From positions 3,929,179-3,993,178 of the forward strand of contig VYZI01000035.1 in the NCBI GenBank assembly GCA_013397695.1: a stretch of DNA of 64,000 bases. The letters are read 5' to 3'. How positions within the stretch are numbered: position 1 is the first letter of the stretch; the number at the start of each line of letters is the position of its first letter. The position numbers and the translations under genes were made by a program. The notes beneath the pieces were generated by a model that saw nothing but the letters and a program-made list of their open reading frames with translations, was not told the origin of the DNA and did no database searches. This document shows, in pieces, positions 37,396 through 51,126 of the stretch. Source of the DNA: Centropus unirufus. Its lineage: Eukaryota > Chordata > Aves > Cuculiformes > Centropidae.

Positions 37396-40300
37396 TTCCT
37401 TTTTAAGCAGGAACTTTCACTATTACCTTGCCAAAACTTAGCTGTATAAAATGAAAGTGAATATTTAAAACTAATTTTCCAAGATTGCCTTGTAGTGAAC
37501 GGGAAGAGATAGGCACCTTTAGGGATACCTCTCAGACAAAATGAGATTAATTACCTTCTGGAAAGATCTCCAAATGGCTATAAAATGAGTCCAGGTGAAT
37601 AGTTTAGACCTGTATTTTTCAGCTACAATGAAAAGTTAAACCATCTCTGGTGCACTGAGGGTATGAGGGCTGAAGCAGATGGCCCCAAGTTGAGTCATTC
37701 CCTGCAGAGGGTCAGTCTCAGGCAAATACTGCTGCCGCATCAAGCACAAGCAGGACACTAAACTGAATTTCCTAGTGATCCCAGTTGTGATAATTTCATC
37801 CTTTAGTCCAGCATACACTGAAGTGGCCCTTATTTCTCTTGACTGCCTCTTGATACCTGCTGTGCAGCCAAGCAACTCCCAGCACATGTGGATGCTTGGA
37901 AGGGTAGAAGTCTGAGGAAAGAAGGTTGAGCTTTTATTGGTTTGTGACACCAGGAACAATACAGAATATATGCTACACATTCAGTCAAATTATTTCCATA
38001 TTGTAATTATTGCTTGTATTTTTTGTCATCCCACTGAACAGAAGTGTAGATGCGGTAAGCAGAGCTTATTTTATTACTGTACCAACAAGGCTGTTATTAC
38101 TGCTGCTAGGAGTTGGTTTTAGTAGCCAGGCATAATTAAGAAATTAACATACCAATGAACCAGCCTCTCATGTGCCCTATTACATTTCCTATAACAGCGC
38201 CAGCACTGTGTCATCATGTCACATTTTTTGTGTCACTTTGTACCATAGCTTTACATGTCCAAAAGCAAAAACCTGTTGGGACAGGTGGGATCTGTTTGGT
38301 TTTCTTTTTTTTGTTTGTTTGTTTTGTTTATTGCTTGCTTTAATTTTCATGTTACCAGGCAAATGCAAAAGCCCATGGTTTTAGTATAATTTCAAAGCAA
38401 TTTAAGGAAAAGGCAAAGTAGACCTATAAAAACAGTTGTTTTACTTTAATCTAGGGAGCTCAATGCAGGAGTGAAAGGAAGGCTCTGATACTCCCCTACA
38501 AAGTTACAGAAAACAGCCACTATCACAAACCAAGAGCTCAAGCAACCTGGGCTGAATGCTCCCTGTCATCTTAATGCCAATGTATCCGTGCCTCCTGCTG
38601 AGCTCTAAATAAGACACGTGAAAAGCCAGGTAATAAGAAATGAATAAGTCCTGAGACAGAAGGACTAAAATCGTCTGATTCCCTCTGAACACAACACTCA
38701 GCAGAAGTTACTATATTACAGCCCTATCCAGAGCCTTTTATGTGGGCTATTGTGCAAAATAATAGGAAGGGGTTTTTCAGATAACTTTCCAAGGCTCTCC
38801 AAAATCCTTCTAAAGTTCTTCCAGATTTCCTTTCAAAACACGTGAGATGAAACAAAAAAGTAATCTCAGGTTAGAAAGCAGGTCAAAAAGTTTTAGGAAA
38901 ATAGTCAATCTCCTTAGTTTCATCCCTTGCATACTGATCCTCATCAAATTTTTCCTTCAAGTTGATGCTGAAAAGGCAACTTTTTTTTTTCAGGGAGCAA
39001 ATCAGTCATCATGGGATCCTTCTTTGAAGTCCTCAGAGTCATATACCAAAATGATTTGGCTGGTATCTGGCTTTGTCTGTCATCCATGTCAACATATAAC
39101 ATCAGCAATAGCTTTGTGAGTAGCACAGTCTAATTTTTTGGCTTAAATTATGGCTACTGAGTGTGTGTCAAGTAAAGAAAGAGCCACGCCCTCCTGGCAT
39201 ATAACAAATTAACCAATTGTACAAATAAATAGCCAAAAGCCAGAGATGAAGAGCAGCTCCGTAACAGCTCTTAGTCCCATCTCCAGTTTGAGGACACAGA
39301 TTCTTTCAGGAAAATTTTTCAACTTTGAGGTGACAAAAAAAAAATAAAATAAAATTTCAAAACAGAACATAACAAATAAATTCAATCCTAAGAACGATAT
39401 TTGGGCCCTTCCACTCTGCTGCTTCCTCTTAATGTTACCTTTTCCTGGTAATACATTTTTAAGCTGTCTTTAGTAAACACAAGACAACCAACTACTTTCA
39501 AGATGTCTAATTTGGCAAGATTAACAATATTTCCATCAACTCCTGGAGTCTTCTGTCTTATGAAAATGGTGCCACTACACACAGGCGGTAGATTAGGCGC
39601 ATTATGGAGAATATAGTTGCAAGAAAAAGAGGCTAAGGAATGTTTCGTGTATAAAAAATGATGGAAAGTAAGGAAAAAAAGTGATGATAACTGGTGGTTT
39701 GCAGTGCAAGAGGAGATGGACCCTTAGAACACATCTATGATGCTACTTGAGCATTGCTGTCTGACTATCCAAGGCTGCAATCCAGACCTGGGGCTTGTGT
39801 TTGGCGAGTAGGGTGGGGAATACAAAACCATATGAGCAATGGAAGTTGAAAACTGCAGCCACTTTATAGATTTGCATTTCTTCTTTCCATGACATGAAGC
39901 ATCTCTAGGGACAGTATTGAATCACTGGCATTATTTGTGTTGGGCCTTTGTTCATCTTATCTAAAATATTAATAACCAGCTAGTGATCCTGAGAATACTT
40001 GAGGTCGCAGTGTTAATTGAGGTGGTGAAATCAGATCCCATCATCTAATAACAATATACAGGGAAGTCTCCTGTCTCCACACAGGTTCTTCTAAGAAAAG
40101 GAAAAAAAAAAATCATACTCCATTCTTATAAAAGCAATTACTGGTTTTTATTTTCTGACACAAAAATCCACTGGGAACTTGGTGCTAACAAAATGTGCTA
40201 GCTTAATGCCTCAGAGTTGAAAAATGTCATGCCCTTTCCAATCATTTATATTTTAGCAAACAACAATGTTTTTCAGTTTCCTTTAATTTCTAAAGGGACT

Positions 40301-43300
40301 TCCTTAAAATAAAATTACTTGCCTTGGTTTGCTTGCAGACTCACAGTTAACAAGATTTGCTCCATTACAAATTATTAGCAAAAGTCCAGTTGTTGTTCAG
40401 TAAGCAATAAAATCTAGTTTACCACATCAATAAGACTATTCTGCAGGATGTTAAACAGTGGAAAATTTTTTAATCAGGAGAAAAAGAATGCATTTCCTTA
40501 TATAGATAGTGACTGAAGCTCTTGATGTCTTCTGTGGAGAAAAAAAAATTCACTTTAACTGGAGTGTCATTGTAGAGGCTAACTATCCTTGATGTCTTTT
40601 GACTTTGATGTTTTTCTGTCTTTTAAATCTGCAGGCACTAGGTAAAAGTCTTTGTCTTTTTTTTTTAATGGACCATACTATAGGGAGATATTTCATTCTT
40701 CTTTGAAAACAGATCATCCAAATAATCTGAATACCAAAAGACATATTAGCATCTAAAATTCATCTCCTGTGCACTCATGTCTAGCTTAGGAGCCTTTTTT
40801 TCTCAATTTTTCTGACATGGGTTTTTCAGGGAAACATAGGTATATGATTTTTCTGCAATGAACCGTAAAAAAAGAAAAAAGGAAAGTAAGGATTGTTCCT
40901 GAACAGGCATTGCAAATTATTGCCAGACACTTAAAAATTCGAGGCATCTGCTTGCTACTGCAAAAAAAGCGTGTCACCTACCTGAATCAGAAGGGGTCAT
41001 TGCAAACCGGGCATTGCTACATGAACAATACTAACCAGAATATTATTTTAATTTCATGGAAAGCTTTAAGAAACAATATGATATCATACATCTAGGAGTT
41101 GTTTGAAGTGGAGAACTTTACTGCTTTGGATGTGCTGGTTTATTTAAAATGACATCAGCTTCCCAGTATGGAATAAAGTGCTTATCCTGGGGTAGCTTGT
41201 TCCAATTTATAGGTATTTTTATGTAGGACTTTTATTTCAGTAAATAAATAGCACCTCCAACCAAAATAGTATTATCAATAAACTGAAGTGTCCAAAAGAA
41301 ATTAGGTTCCAAAGAAGAAAAAAGGAGATGTTCTAATGAAGAAAGTATAAGTGAGTGAGTCCATACCAAAAGGTTTGTATGACTAACGGGAGTGTTAGAA
41401 GTAGCGTAAGTGCTTTATGTATGAAGAGATGAGTTACCAATGCTTGCACTGATGGCTGCATCCAGTTGAGCTCTTCATAACTATGTGTTAATCATCTGAG
41501 TGAAGGAGAAAAAAAATCAACATGAGAGTGGATTTTTTGGAAAAAAAAGTGAAATTTAGAACAGATCAAGCAGCACCAGCTTAGTTTTGTTAGAAACTAA
41601 GATTTAAGGGATCTTTCTGAGCCCCAGCCTTGGACAGAGGAGCAGCAAGAAATAATTGGGGTGAAGGGAACCCTCATTTGGTTTGAAATCTAAATAAGTT
41701 ACAGAAAAAATATCTTAAGGTAATAACATAAATATTTACTCCAATTACATAAATGATACTCCCTTTGACAAGTGAACACAGTGCATTGTTACTTGGGATG
41801 CTGAAAAATTTAATCGCACTTGAAAACCTTTGTCCTGAGAACCAGATTTTCAAATAAGAATAAATCTGCCCAAGAAATTCTGCCTTCTGCGTAGCTCAGG
41901 GAATAGGAAATGGTGGTTCTTTGATGTTCAGTCTCTTGGAAAGCAACTTAGATCACATTTGCCCTTCCTCCTGCCTGTGGCATTGGCTTCTAAGAGAGCT
42001 GTCCTGCTTAAATTTTAGCTTTGAATTAAGAAGTTCAGTAAAGGAGCATTAAAGTTGGTTCCCAATTTGACTTTGAAAGTTAGAAATCAACTTCAAAAGG
42101 AAATCTAGCTGCCCATAAATGCTGCTGAGCCAAATAGCTAGATAGATGCTGAAAGAAAAGACACTTCAGTTTCATCTTGTGGATATGAAGAGAGGAAATC
42201 AAGAATCAAATAAGAAAAATTAATTAGAAGGGAAATTTAAGATGAATTGCAACAAAAAAAATATGTGAGGAAAGAAAACTGCTGTGATGAACACAAAACC
42301 AACTACAAAACAGTCATAACAACCCCCCCAAAAAGATAAAAACTTCTCTTAGGTGAAACTTCTGAGGCATATTGTGCAAACTAGACTCTAGTGACATTAA
42401 TCATCTTTGTGGAAGGCTACAGGAAAGCAATACTCAAAGGTTTTATTGCCATTTTCTCCTATTCTTCAGCCACTTCTTGCCTCATTCTCCTCGTTACTAA
42501 AATATTGCAAGGTACCTCTGTAGGAAGTGGCTATTTATTGATGCCCCAGTAGGCTTCTAACATCATTTCTAGCTGAAGTGCTCTGAATCACATACTCCTC
42601 ACCTAGAAAATCACTTCCTCTCTGTGCATTTCAACTGCTGGCCAAATGTCCCATGAACCGGACATGTGCTTCCAATCCACGAGATGGGCACCTCACATTT
42701 TGTAACAGTTTTTCCTTTTTTGGAGGCCATCCTTTACCTGCTGATAGTGTTAAGCACTACAGACCATTTACAAGAGCTTGAAGATTCAGGTGGGAACATA
42801 TTTGTCTATTCTGTGCTTCTGGGTTATTCCTGATGGAGGTGACTAAACAGATGGATGATTGCAATGGCATGAATACGTTTTAGAGTTGTATATTTAATGG
42901 GTGTCTACATCAGGCTGAAAAAATCAATACAGTATATATTTAATCTCAAAATACTACTAACAATACACCAGTGATTTTTCCTGACCATGGGAGCACTTCT
43001 TGAAAACCCGAACACTTAGCTGTCTCGGGATACTTTAAAGACACAAAACTGCCAACCAGTGCAGACCTAAGGTTTGGGGTTTTTTTTTGGCATTACCTTT
43101 ATGTAGTCTCATCCCTTCGTAGCAGCACACAGTAACAGCAGAACTTAAAATAGTGAAAGATTTGATGGATATAATGAGCACCCAGTGCAGCACTGCATGG
43201 GCCATTTCAAGCCTGAAAGGAGCTTGTTCTTTAGACATAGCAGAGAACAAACAGCGATATCACTTCTTGAACCAGACACAAGTGTATCATCCACTTTCTC

Positions 43301-46300
43301 AATAATCTATGTAGGTCAGTGTTGCCTTAGAGAGCTGTGTTCCTGCTGTCCTGTAGAGTGCAGACATACCCTGAGCTGTGGTAACAGTTTTATAAAAGCA
43401 TCCATCTTAAGGAGTATTTAGGAATACCCAGAATAATGCTACAGCAAATTTTCAGGCGGAAGTCAGTCTTAAGCCTGCTTTGGTTCTATTGTAGATATTC
43501 AAGCCTGAATTTGTAGAAGTATTCCCGAAGCCCAACTAGTAGCTAAATGTCCAAAACAATAGGAAAAGGAGAAATAGTGCCCCTCCTAGAGTGTAAATTA
43601 AAAAAAGAATAAACATTCCCAGGAGAAGAGTGAGGAATCTGTAGGAGGACAGAGAAATAGTGACAAATAATAGTCACATGCCCTTCCTCAGACCACAGTC
43701 AGATGTATCATTATGCAGTGCCTGGGGACAGGTCATCACCCTGAAACCTGTGAGATAATGATCAAATTAGTCTTAGTACTATTATGTATCAAGGAAAAAG
43801 AGATAACTTACGTGGGTCAGGTTTCTACAGCATCCAGAGATACTACCATCAAAATAAAATGAACCTCTGAGCTGTGCAAAGGTGTAAATGCTTACAGCGT
43901 AAAGGCTGTAGTATGATATCTATTACCTGGGCACTTCTGAGCGAAATGACAAGTCAGAATGAAACGTCCTTGAGGAGAGGAATCCAAGAGATCTTCATCT
44001 CTTTGATGGAGATCAGACTCTTCTCATCCATGTTCTCATGAACAGAGGATGATAGAAGAAACTGTGAAGATGCAACTGAAAAGGAAAACTGGAAAGCAGT
44101 GTAAAAGGAGCTTATGGGCTTCACCTGTCCTAGAAAGAGATGTCAGACCTCAAACAGGGTACTGTCTGAAATATCCCCTTGACAAGCACCCACAGGCAAA
44201 CAGAATTCTAGCTGGAGAGTGTAATTCTTTGGGCAGTGGGAAAGCACAGGCAGCTCTGGGCATAACAACTTCCCAGGAGTGCAGAGAGCTATTAAATCTT
44301 CATAGAAAAACACTGGCTTGCTCACATTACCAAGCACTAGAGACGAAAAATGCTGTTTGCCACGACACACAGAGTGCAATGCCTTCACTTCTAACTTGAT
44401 GCAAACACTACCCACTCAAGAGAGAGGCACAAAGTTTGAGATTTGCAATATATTCAGGGAAGTCGACATCCAAATCCCACTGGAAATGGCAAATAATGGC
44501 CAAAAATACATTGTTTTTACATACCAAGTAAGGAATTTTCTGTCAAAGCTGACACAAAGAGCAAGTGGCTGAGCAAGGCAGAGAAAGCCAAGACATCATT
44601 AAAGACAATTGCATTCTCTGCTACAGGAGCATGAAGTCCATTTCTTTAAAAAAGCTTACCGAGCCAGATCATTCTTGACACAAGAAAAGTACCTTTATCT
44701 TACTATCCAGCAAATTTCTTGAACCAAGTGGGCATAGGTTAGGAAAACAGAAGAAATGTTGAAGTAAAAATGCCTGATAATTATCCCCCTTGTGAATTGA
44801 AAACCATATTTTATTCAAAAACAATCAAAAAATATAACAGGATGCATCAAGGTTGCCCTCATCGAGAAACACTGAAACATTAAGTCTACTCAAAATGTTA
44901 CCGCATTTGGAAAGTTCAACCCACCTTTTTTTCACCATCAAATTACAAGAAGTTATTATTGACAACCTGAGAGAAGAACACTCTTCTCTTTTTACCTAGC
45001 ATAGCATCTCTTGTTGTTTTGATTACGATCTTAAGGGCAAGTACCCACACAGGTAGGAAACCCTAATGCTAAAACAATAATAAATTTCAAAGTGGAGATT
45101 TTGAAATGCCCCAGAAATTCAGCCTAAGAAGAGTTGCTAAATGAAAATAAAATCATTCACTCTCCAAGGCAGGTATTCTGGAATTTATTTGTCCACAAAC
45201 ATGATGAATGCAATGAGAACAGCCTTAGAAAATTTAGTTTGAAGACCATTGTTTTCAGAGACTCTGAGGGATGAAAAAATAACATACACTTGAGAAAGCT
45301 TCATTATGAATATGCTATTGCTACATGAAAATTGCCATCCATTTTTCATCTTGCTTGATTTACATTTTGAAACAGCTTGCCAGGATTAATACTGATTCAA
45401 GGATAAATTGATTTTACATTATGTAACATCTTGCAAGAAAAGAAAAGTTATCACAGTTCTTCAGCAGAGATGACCCTCATTTTTCAGTGCTCATCCTTCA
45501 TTACAAGAGTTCTGTTGTTGTTCCAACATACACTTTATTTATAAATAACCCATTGGACTTTCGCATGTACAACCACATTACATCTCATTAGAGTCAAACC
45601 ATTGACAATACTGCATGCCAGTCCCTAGAAGGCGAACAGGCGAAAAATGGGAATTGACAGGACATTTCTGTACATCTCTCATTTTGCCCTTCCTTCTCAG
45701 GAGAGTTCAAGGCACTGTGCTCATTAAACATCTGTCTTACACTAAGCGATATATTTTATTAACGTTACAAACACTTCACATTGTTCATAAATGATGAATA
45801 GATTATTTTTTATGGATTCACCATGCTAAGGACTTTTTTTGTGTTGCTCAGGCTCCTACTCACATCTTTTCTCTCCTCTGACAAGGTCTGTTTGACAAAG
45901 GCAGAAAGCTGTCCTTCAAGCTAATAAGTCACACAACCATAAGTGCAGGGAAGAAGCATGTGCTCTCTGTTAGATATTCCTAATCAGCATGACACTTCAA
46001 ATAACTTCATACAGCACAAAAATGACCTTGGATTATTGCTGTGACTCATATTTTATGTTGCCAGCCTGCAGAGTTTTAATTAGAATTGAGGGTTCGGGAA
46101 ATCATGATATTTGATCCTTCAACTTAGTACAACCCTGAATATTATTGTAATTTAAGCAGTATCAGAAGAGTAAAAGGACTTTTGAGGTATCACTTTAGGA
46201 AACTTATGTCCAGGGTATTATAATAGGCAAGAGGATACTTGTAATTCATTTTCCTCTCAAAATATTCGCATCTGAATGGAGTCTTTCTTATTCTGAAAGG

Positions 46301-48750
46301 CTTTATACAGCTGTCACAGCAAAAACTGTCTAAAGAATTAACTGGGAAAATATTCTGCCCTTTTCACTGTCCACAGGGCTGAGTGTGCTGCTCCATTCCT
46401 GATTTAGGAGGGAAATTTATGCCCGGTTTAAGATGCAGATCTGTAGAGGTTGGGAAAGTAACTGAAAGGGCTTTGTGAAATAATTCGTTTTGGATTGCTA
46501 ATAAAGAATCTCAGTAAACTCCTGGCCCATCAGCAAGAAGTTGGTGTGAGTTTTGCGCATCAGGGTTTTTTTTACATCTTCCCTTATATATCACAGAAAT
46601 TCAAGAATTGTCACCAGAGTAGTTACACTTCTTTACAGATGCTATGGCAGGCATCGGCAGGCAACCAACAGTGGAGAATACAGGGACTCTGAGCTCTGTA
46701 AAGTTAAAGATATGCCTCTGTGAGAATCCATGTGCTTACTCCCACATTGCCTTTTCCCTGCCAACCCTGCAAAGTATAAGACTGCCTTTCTCATAACTTC
46801 CCGTAACAATTCCCTAAATACTCTTGTTGTTAATGTCCCTCACTATAATTCTGAATAACCTTAAAATCCTGAAAAAGAATGGGTTTTATAAACTACCTTA
46901 CTCTTCCGTGGCTTTTAGCTTCAGCAATATCATATGATAATGAGTTCTACAAATGAGCTACAAGTTGTGTGAAAGATTAGGTTTGCTTTTAGGTTTCTCA
47001 TCAGCTTCTTAAGTGGCATGATGACAGGGTTGGCTTTCACCATCTATACAAAAGGCATATTTCTGAGGCTACAAAATGTAAGGCTTTGTTTCCTGTCCCC
47101 TGTCCTATCTCTTATATTAGACTTATCATCTTTTTTTTTCTTCTAGCATGAATAAACCCAAAACTTCTGGAAATGTGAAATTAAGGTAAAAAACCCCTCT
47201 TCTGCAGTTTCTAAGAACTTATAGTTCAAGTCCAAATGTGTTCCTTTTCTGAGAATATGAAGTAATTTTCAAAATAACCATAAAAGTGGCATAGCAAAAG
47301 ATGATTGATATGGCTTCTTACAGAAAGTCATTCCCCATTCTTCACTCAGCTCTAACCAGCCATATCACTTTTGTTTATGGGTAAAGACATGTAAATGAAG
47401 TGGAAAATGTTTCTTCTTTCTTAAAGGTACAAACTACTAGTCAAAAATCAGGTAAGTATTTCTATTCAATTTGTCCTCGAGATATTGTCTAAAACCATCT
47501 TCTTGGATCTTTTTTTGTGTCTGTGTACTGTTGCGTGCTGGTGTAACACAGAAAAAAGGTTTAGTCAAGGCACAATTTCATTGATCTTGGAGTTTCAAGC
47601 TATTGCTAATTTCTCAAGAAAGAGAAATTTTGCTTTTATCTCATACCAGCTTTCTTAGAGTCACTACAAAAATATCAAAAATTAATTTGCTTTTCCATTG
47701 CTTCAGGAACTAGATAAGTATCTTTGAAGTTTCAATTCTGTCTAAGCCTACAAAGTGTGTAAAGCTGGGAAGATATGGGCAGCAAAATATTACAGTCCAC
47801 TGACCATTATTATGAAAGGCTTTAAGAAATGGTGGGAAAATATAAAGCAGTCATTTTGACATTAATTGCCATCAATTGGAAAACATTGAGATCAAAAAGA
47901 AATACTTGAAAAGCAATCCTAAGAACAGCCAGTGTGGTTTCTTCTGCAAAATAAAGCCAGCCTAATTTGTTCCAATTATTCGAAGCTGTACTAGAGGTGG
48001 GCAAATCTGATGGATTTGTGAACTTCTGAGACTACTTCGTAGGTTCATAAAAACCAACTGAGGCCTATGAATGGATTTGTTACTATGTAAATAAAGCTGA
48101 GGCAGTTTTACTTGTAGACTACGGCTAAATGGCAATGTGACTATAGAGGCTAAAATATTCAGCCACTGATGCTTGCAGATTTTGCTTGTGTTCCATACTC
48201 AACGTACATGCTTATGACACCACAGTCCATTCAGCAATGCTTAAATTTCCTCTGTTGTGGGAAGTGAAGAGCCCTTGGTTTTCCACCCAGTCTAAATTAC
48301 CCTGCCTCCTTACACAAATTTTGTGAAGTTTCCAAACTATTCAGAAAGGAAATGCTGCAAATCACTATAAAATGAATGGTGTTACCACTTACTGAGCCAA
48401 TACAAGAGCGCCATAAACATGGAGCCCCTTGAACCAATCCCCCTTGGTTCCAAAGCTTGATACAGGTTTCTCTTGGTCTTCCTCACTCAAAATTTGGTAA
48501 TCTCAGTCTGTCCCAAATAGACTGTATGGATGACCTTAGCAAAGATATGCTGGGTCTGAATGTCTCTGTCAGTCCACATCTCAACATCCATGTGTCTTCC
48601 TGAGCCATTTCCTATCTGAGACTGGCCTGTGCCATATTTATTATGCTGACTGTCTTTCTCTAAATAGTCCAACTTCTCTGACAGAACAGTTCTTCTCTTA
48701 CAGCTAAGAAGACAATTTGCAGTCAGATCTTTACCAGCGATGGGGAAGGA
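37396..48750. other. about 11 kb of noncoding DNA without a confident element
   Basis: No gene or mobile element is called. A T-rich TTTG tract lies at 38300-38343. The stretches 38030-38240, 39160-39290 and 45340-45640 look like candidates for conserved noncoding DNA by texture only. A CR1-like phrase at 41190-41220 is too short to call. The 44049-44399 plus frame (116 codons) overlaps a 90-codon minus frame and shows no domain. Confidence 0.45.
38300..38343. repeat. T-rich (TTTG)n simple repeat
   Basis: A run of T interrupted at regular steps by G, about four TTTG units, ending in TTGCTTGCTT. A simple slippage repeat. Confidence 0.75.
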
Positions 48751-48754
48751 CCAA

Positions 48755-48965
48755 GGTGAGAAATGCCCTTCCTTAGGTCCAATGACACCTATCACTGCTA
48801 AGTTTACTACTAAACCATATCTATACATCTTCTCAATACCTCCAGGGGTGGTGCCTTCTCTGCTTCCCTGGGAAGCCCGTTCCAAGGCTTGACAACCCCG
48901 TTGGTGAAGAAATCTGTCCTAATATCCAATCTAAACCTGCTTTGTGCAATTTCAGTTGCATTTCA
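48755..48965 (-). mobile_element. CR1 LINE fragment, antisense
   Basis: The clear core (about 48833-48960) reads CTCAATACCTCCAGGGGTGG, then CTTCCCTGGGAAGCCCGTTC, then GTGAAGAAATCTGTCCTAAT and CCAATCTAAACCTGC. This is the reverse complement of the CR1 3' UTR segment that lies upstream of the terminal octamers. The part 48755-48832 shows weaker agreement. The CR1 3' terminus is missing on the left, so both ends are truncated or decayed. A 132-codon minus-strand frame (48487-48885), the longest in the window, begins inside this fragment and is a by-product of it. Confidence 0.85.
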
Positions 48966-49035
48966 GTTACCTGATGGGAAGAAAAACGGAACCAAACCAT
49001 CAACCGCGATTCATGGGGAAACTCTGCAAGACAAC

Positions 49036-49260
49036 AGACACAAGTTGGAACATGGGCAATTAGAGTAGGGGTGGTTGTTTATCTGTTTTATCAAGTTTTA
49101 GAACAATCTGCCCAGAGATGTGATTGAATTTCCATTTTTGGCAATATTTAAATCTTGACCAGGTAAGATCCTGAGAAATCTGAACTTGCTGGCCCTGCTT
49201 TGAGTAGAGACTCAACCACAGGACCAAAAGGACTATTAAGAATAATAATAATTTTATAGA
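49036..49260 (+). mobile_element. CR1 LINE 3'-end fragment, sense
   Basis: The order GACACAAGTTGGAACATGGG, AGAACAATCTGCCCAGAGAT, TTTTTGGCAATATTTAAATC, GATCCTGAGAAATCTGAACT, CTGGCCCTGCTTTGAGTAGA follows the sense strand of a CR1 3' UTR ('gaacaggctgcccagagagg ... ggagatattcaaaac ... gatcctgggcaacctg ... gaccctgcttgagcagg'). The copy is diverged and its terminal octamers have faded into an AATAAT stretch. It lies about 70 bp from an antisense CR1 fragment, so the two form a tail-out inverted pair. A minus-strand frame at 49060-49284 is an artefact of this repeat. Confidence 0.82.
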
Positions 49261-51126
49261 CTTCACACATCTTCTAAAACACAATTCCTTTCAAAATATA
49301 TTGTAGTTTTTCTATTTAATTTCTAAAATTCACGTATCATGTCTTTTTATTGTGTTCTGGATCCAGATTGGAAATTCCTGGTGGTGCTATTGCTGTTACA
49401 ATTAACAGCTGTCTTCATTTTTTCTCCACTACTCAAATAATACAGAAGGGATAATGAGAGCAGTTCAGAACCCGTACAAGCATTACTATCATGAAAAAAT
49501 CACCTAGAAATAAATCCACTAAAAAATCAAACGTCCATGTCCTAACTAAGAATCCTCCTGTTTAATGGCCCTAAACTGATTTTGTCAGACTCTAGGCACT
49601 CAGCTGCTAGAACATGCTGCAGCACCAACAAACCAGGAATAAAATTTCCTCCAGTTCTACTTCAGCCTGGAACTGTCAAGGACCTGAGGGTGCTGGAGAG
49701 CCAAACCTACAGAGGACCACAAACAAGCCAATGACCGTCTCCCCAACATCCCTGCTACATGGATGCTATAGACTGTCTTGGGGAGTATCAACCAACCAAA
49801 CCCACACCAGATGAAGAAGAAGTATTCATCTTTTACAAAACAACCTGTGATTAGGACAGTCACCTCATAAGCTAAAGGCCTATCTCTTTCCTCCCTTAAG
49901 GTAATTATTCTAATCACCAGGTTCAGTGTAAACTAGGGGAAAGCTCTCTTTTGCTGTCATATCAAAGCTGATCTGCTTTATATCATGTAATTAAATATTG
50001 CTGAGCCGGAAGGCAAATAAGAAAGTGAGTAGATCTCTGTAGTAAAGCATTTAGGGTCCACTTAAGACCAGGGAAGTACTCATATTCTACTCCTGTTCCC
50101 ATTAGAACATAAATCTTGTTTATCCACTGTCATTGCTTCAAGTCTGAACACGCATTTGAGCAGGATGTCATCTTAGATTGCGTGGTCATAATGATCTCAG
50201 TCCCAACATTGATCCATCAAAGCTGTAGCAGAACTAATGTAATTTTTGGTCATAACTGGAGAAGCAAAATATTCATCAGCAGACAGATGGGCTACCACCA
50301 TTTCCACTATTTGCTACTGTCATCTCACCTGCACAGCATTGACTTGGGCCAGATGCCCCAGTCCCATGAAACACATTCAAGTCTGAAATAAACTTCCAGG
50401 AGCTGATACTTTATTGATAAAAGCAAACTTGTAAGGCATTTAAACATGCAGCATTTTTTAACTGTTTTGATACTTTGCAACATTTTGGTATCTTTCTGTG
50501 AATGCCAGGTGCAATTCATGCTAAATCTAATTCAGATTTGCAATAAGCCAAATGAAAGACATTTGATTTACCTAGGACAATGAAAACCTTCTTAAGTGAT
50601 AACCTTGAAACCAAGAAGCAATCTACTATAGAAAAGATGTTTTTATTGTTGTAGATTTTTATGAGTATATAATTGGCTTGTTTTGCAAGTACATTTTCCC
50701 ATTTTCTCTAAATAAGACATAAGTCTAGATTTGCACTGCCTAATTTAGGTGTCTAAACTGACAACAATATTTCAAGTTTGAATTCAGGAGGATTATTTGT
50801 GACTTAGAACTAATTTCCAAACTGACTGACCTTCATTCCTATGATGGCGGGAATGGACAGAAATAATTGCAATGCCAGAATTAGACAGACTGACAATTTC
50901 AAGTACCTACCTCATTTGTCAAAACTGCTGCTCTCAGGTCATCATGTGACAGTAGAATCAACTTTTCTTCTTTCTTTTTAAGTTAGAACTTTATTAAATT
51001 AAGTCTTTCTTTTCATCTAGCATTGTCAGATATACCTCATCAGTATGAGTTTATAGTCTTACATGACATTTTGAAAACTAACCTACAGTTTATGTGTTCA
51101 TCCTGAGAAGTATATACATGTACTAA
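49261..51126. other. noncoding DNA
   Basis: Between a CR1 fragment and an LTR. No element or gene is recognised; open frames stay under 95 codons. Confidence 0.5.

Noticed and set aside
41190..41225. CR1-like phrase 'GGGGTAGCTTGTTCCAATTT'
   Set aside because: Only about ten bases agree with the CR1 3' UTR, and the neighbouring blocks are absent.
48487..48885. Longest open frame in the window, 132 codons, minus strand
   Set aside because: Its start lies inside an antisense CR1 fragment and the rest has no domain. It is a repeat-derived accident.
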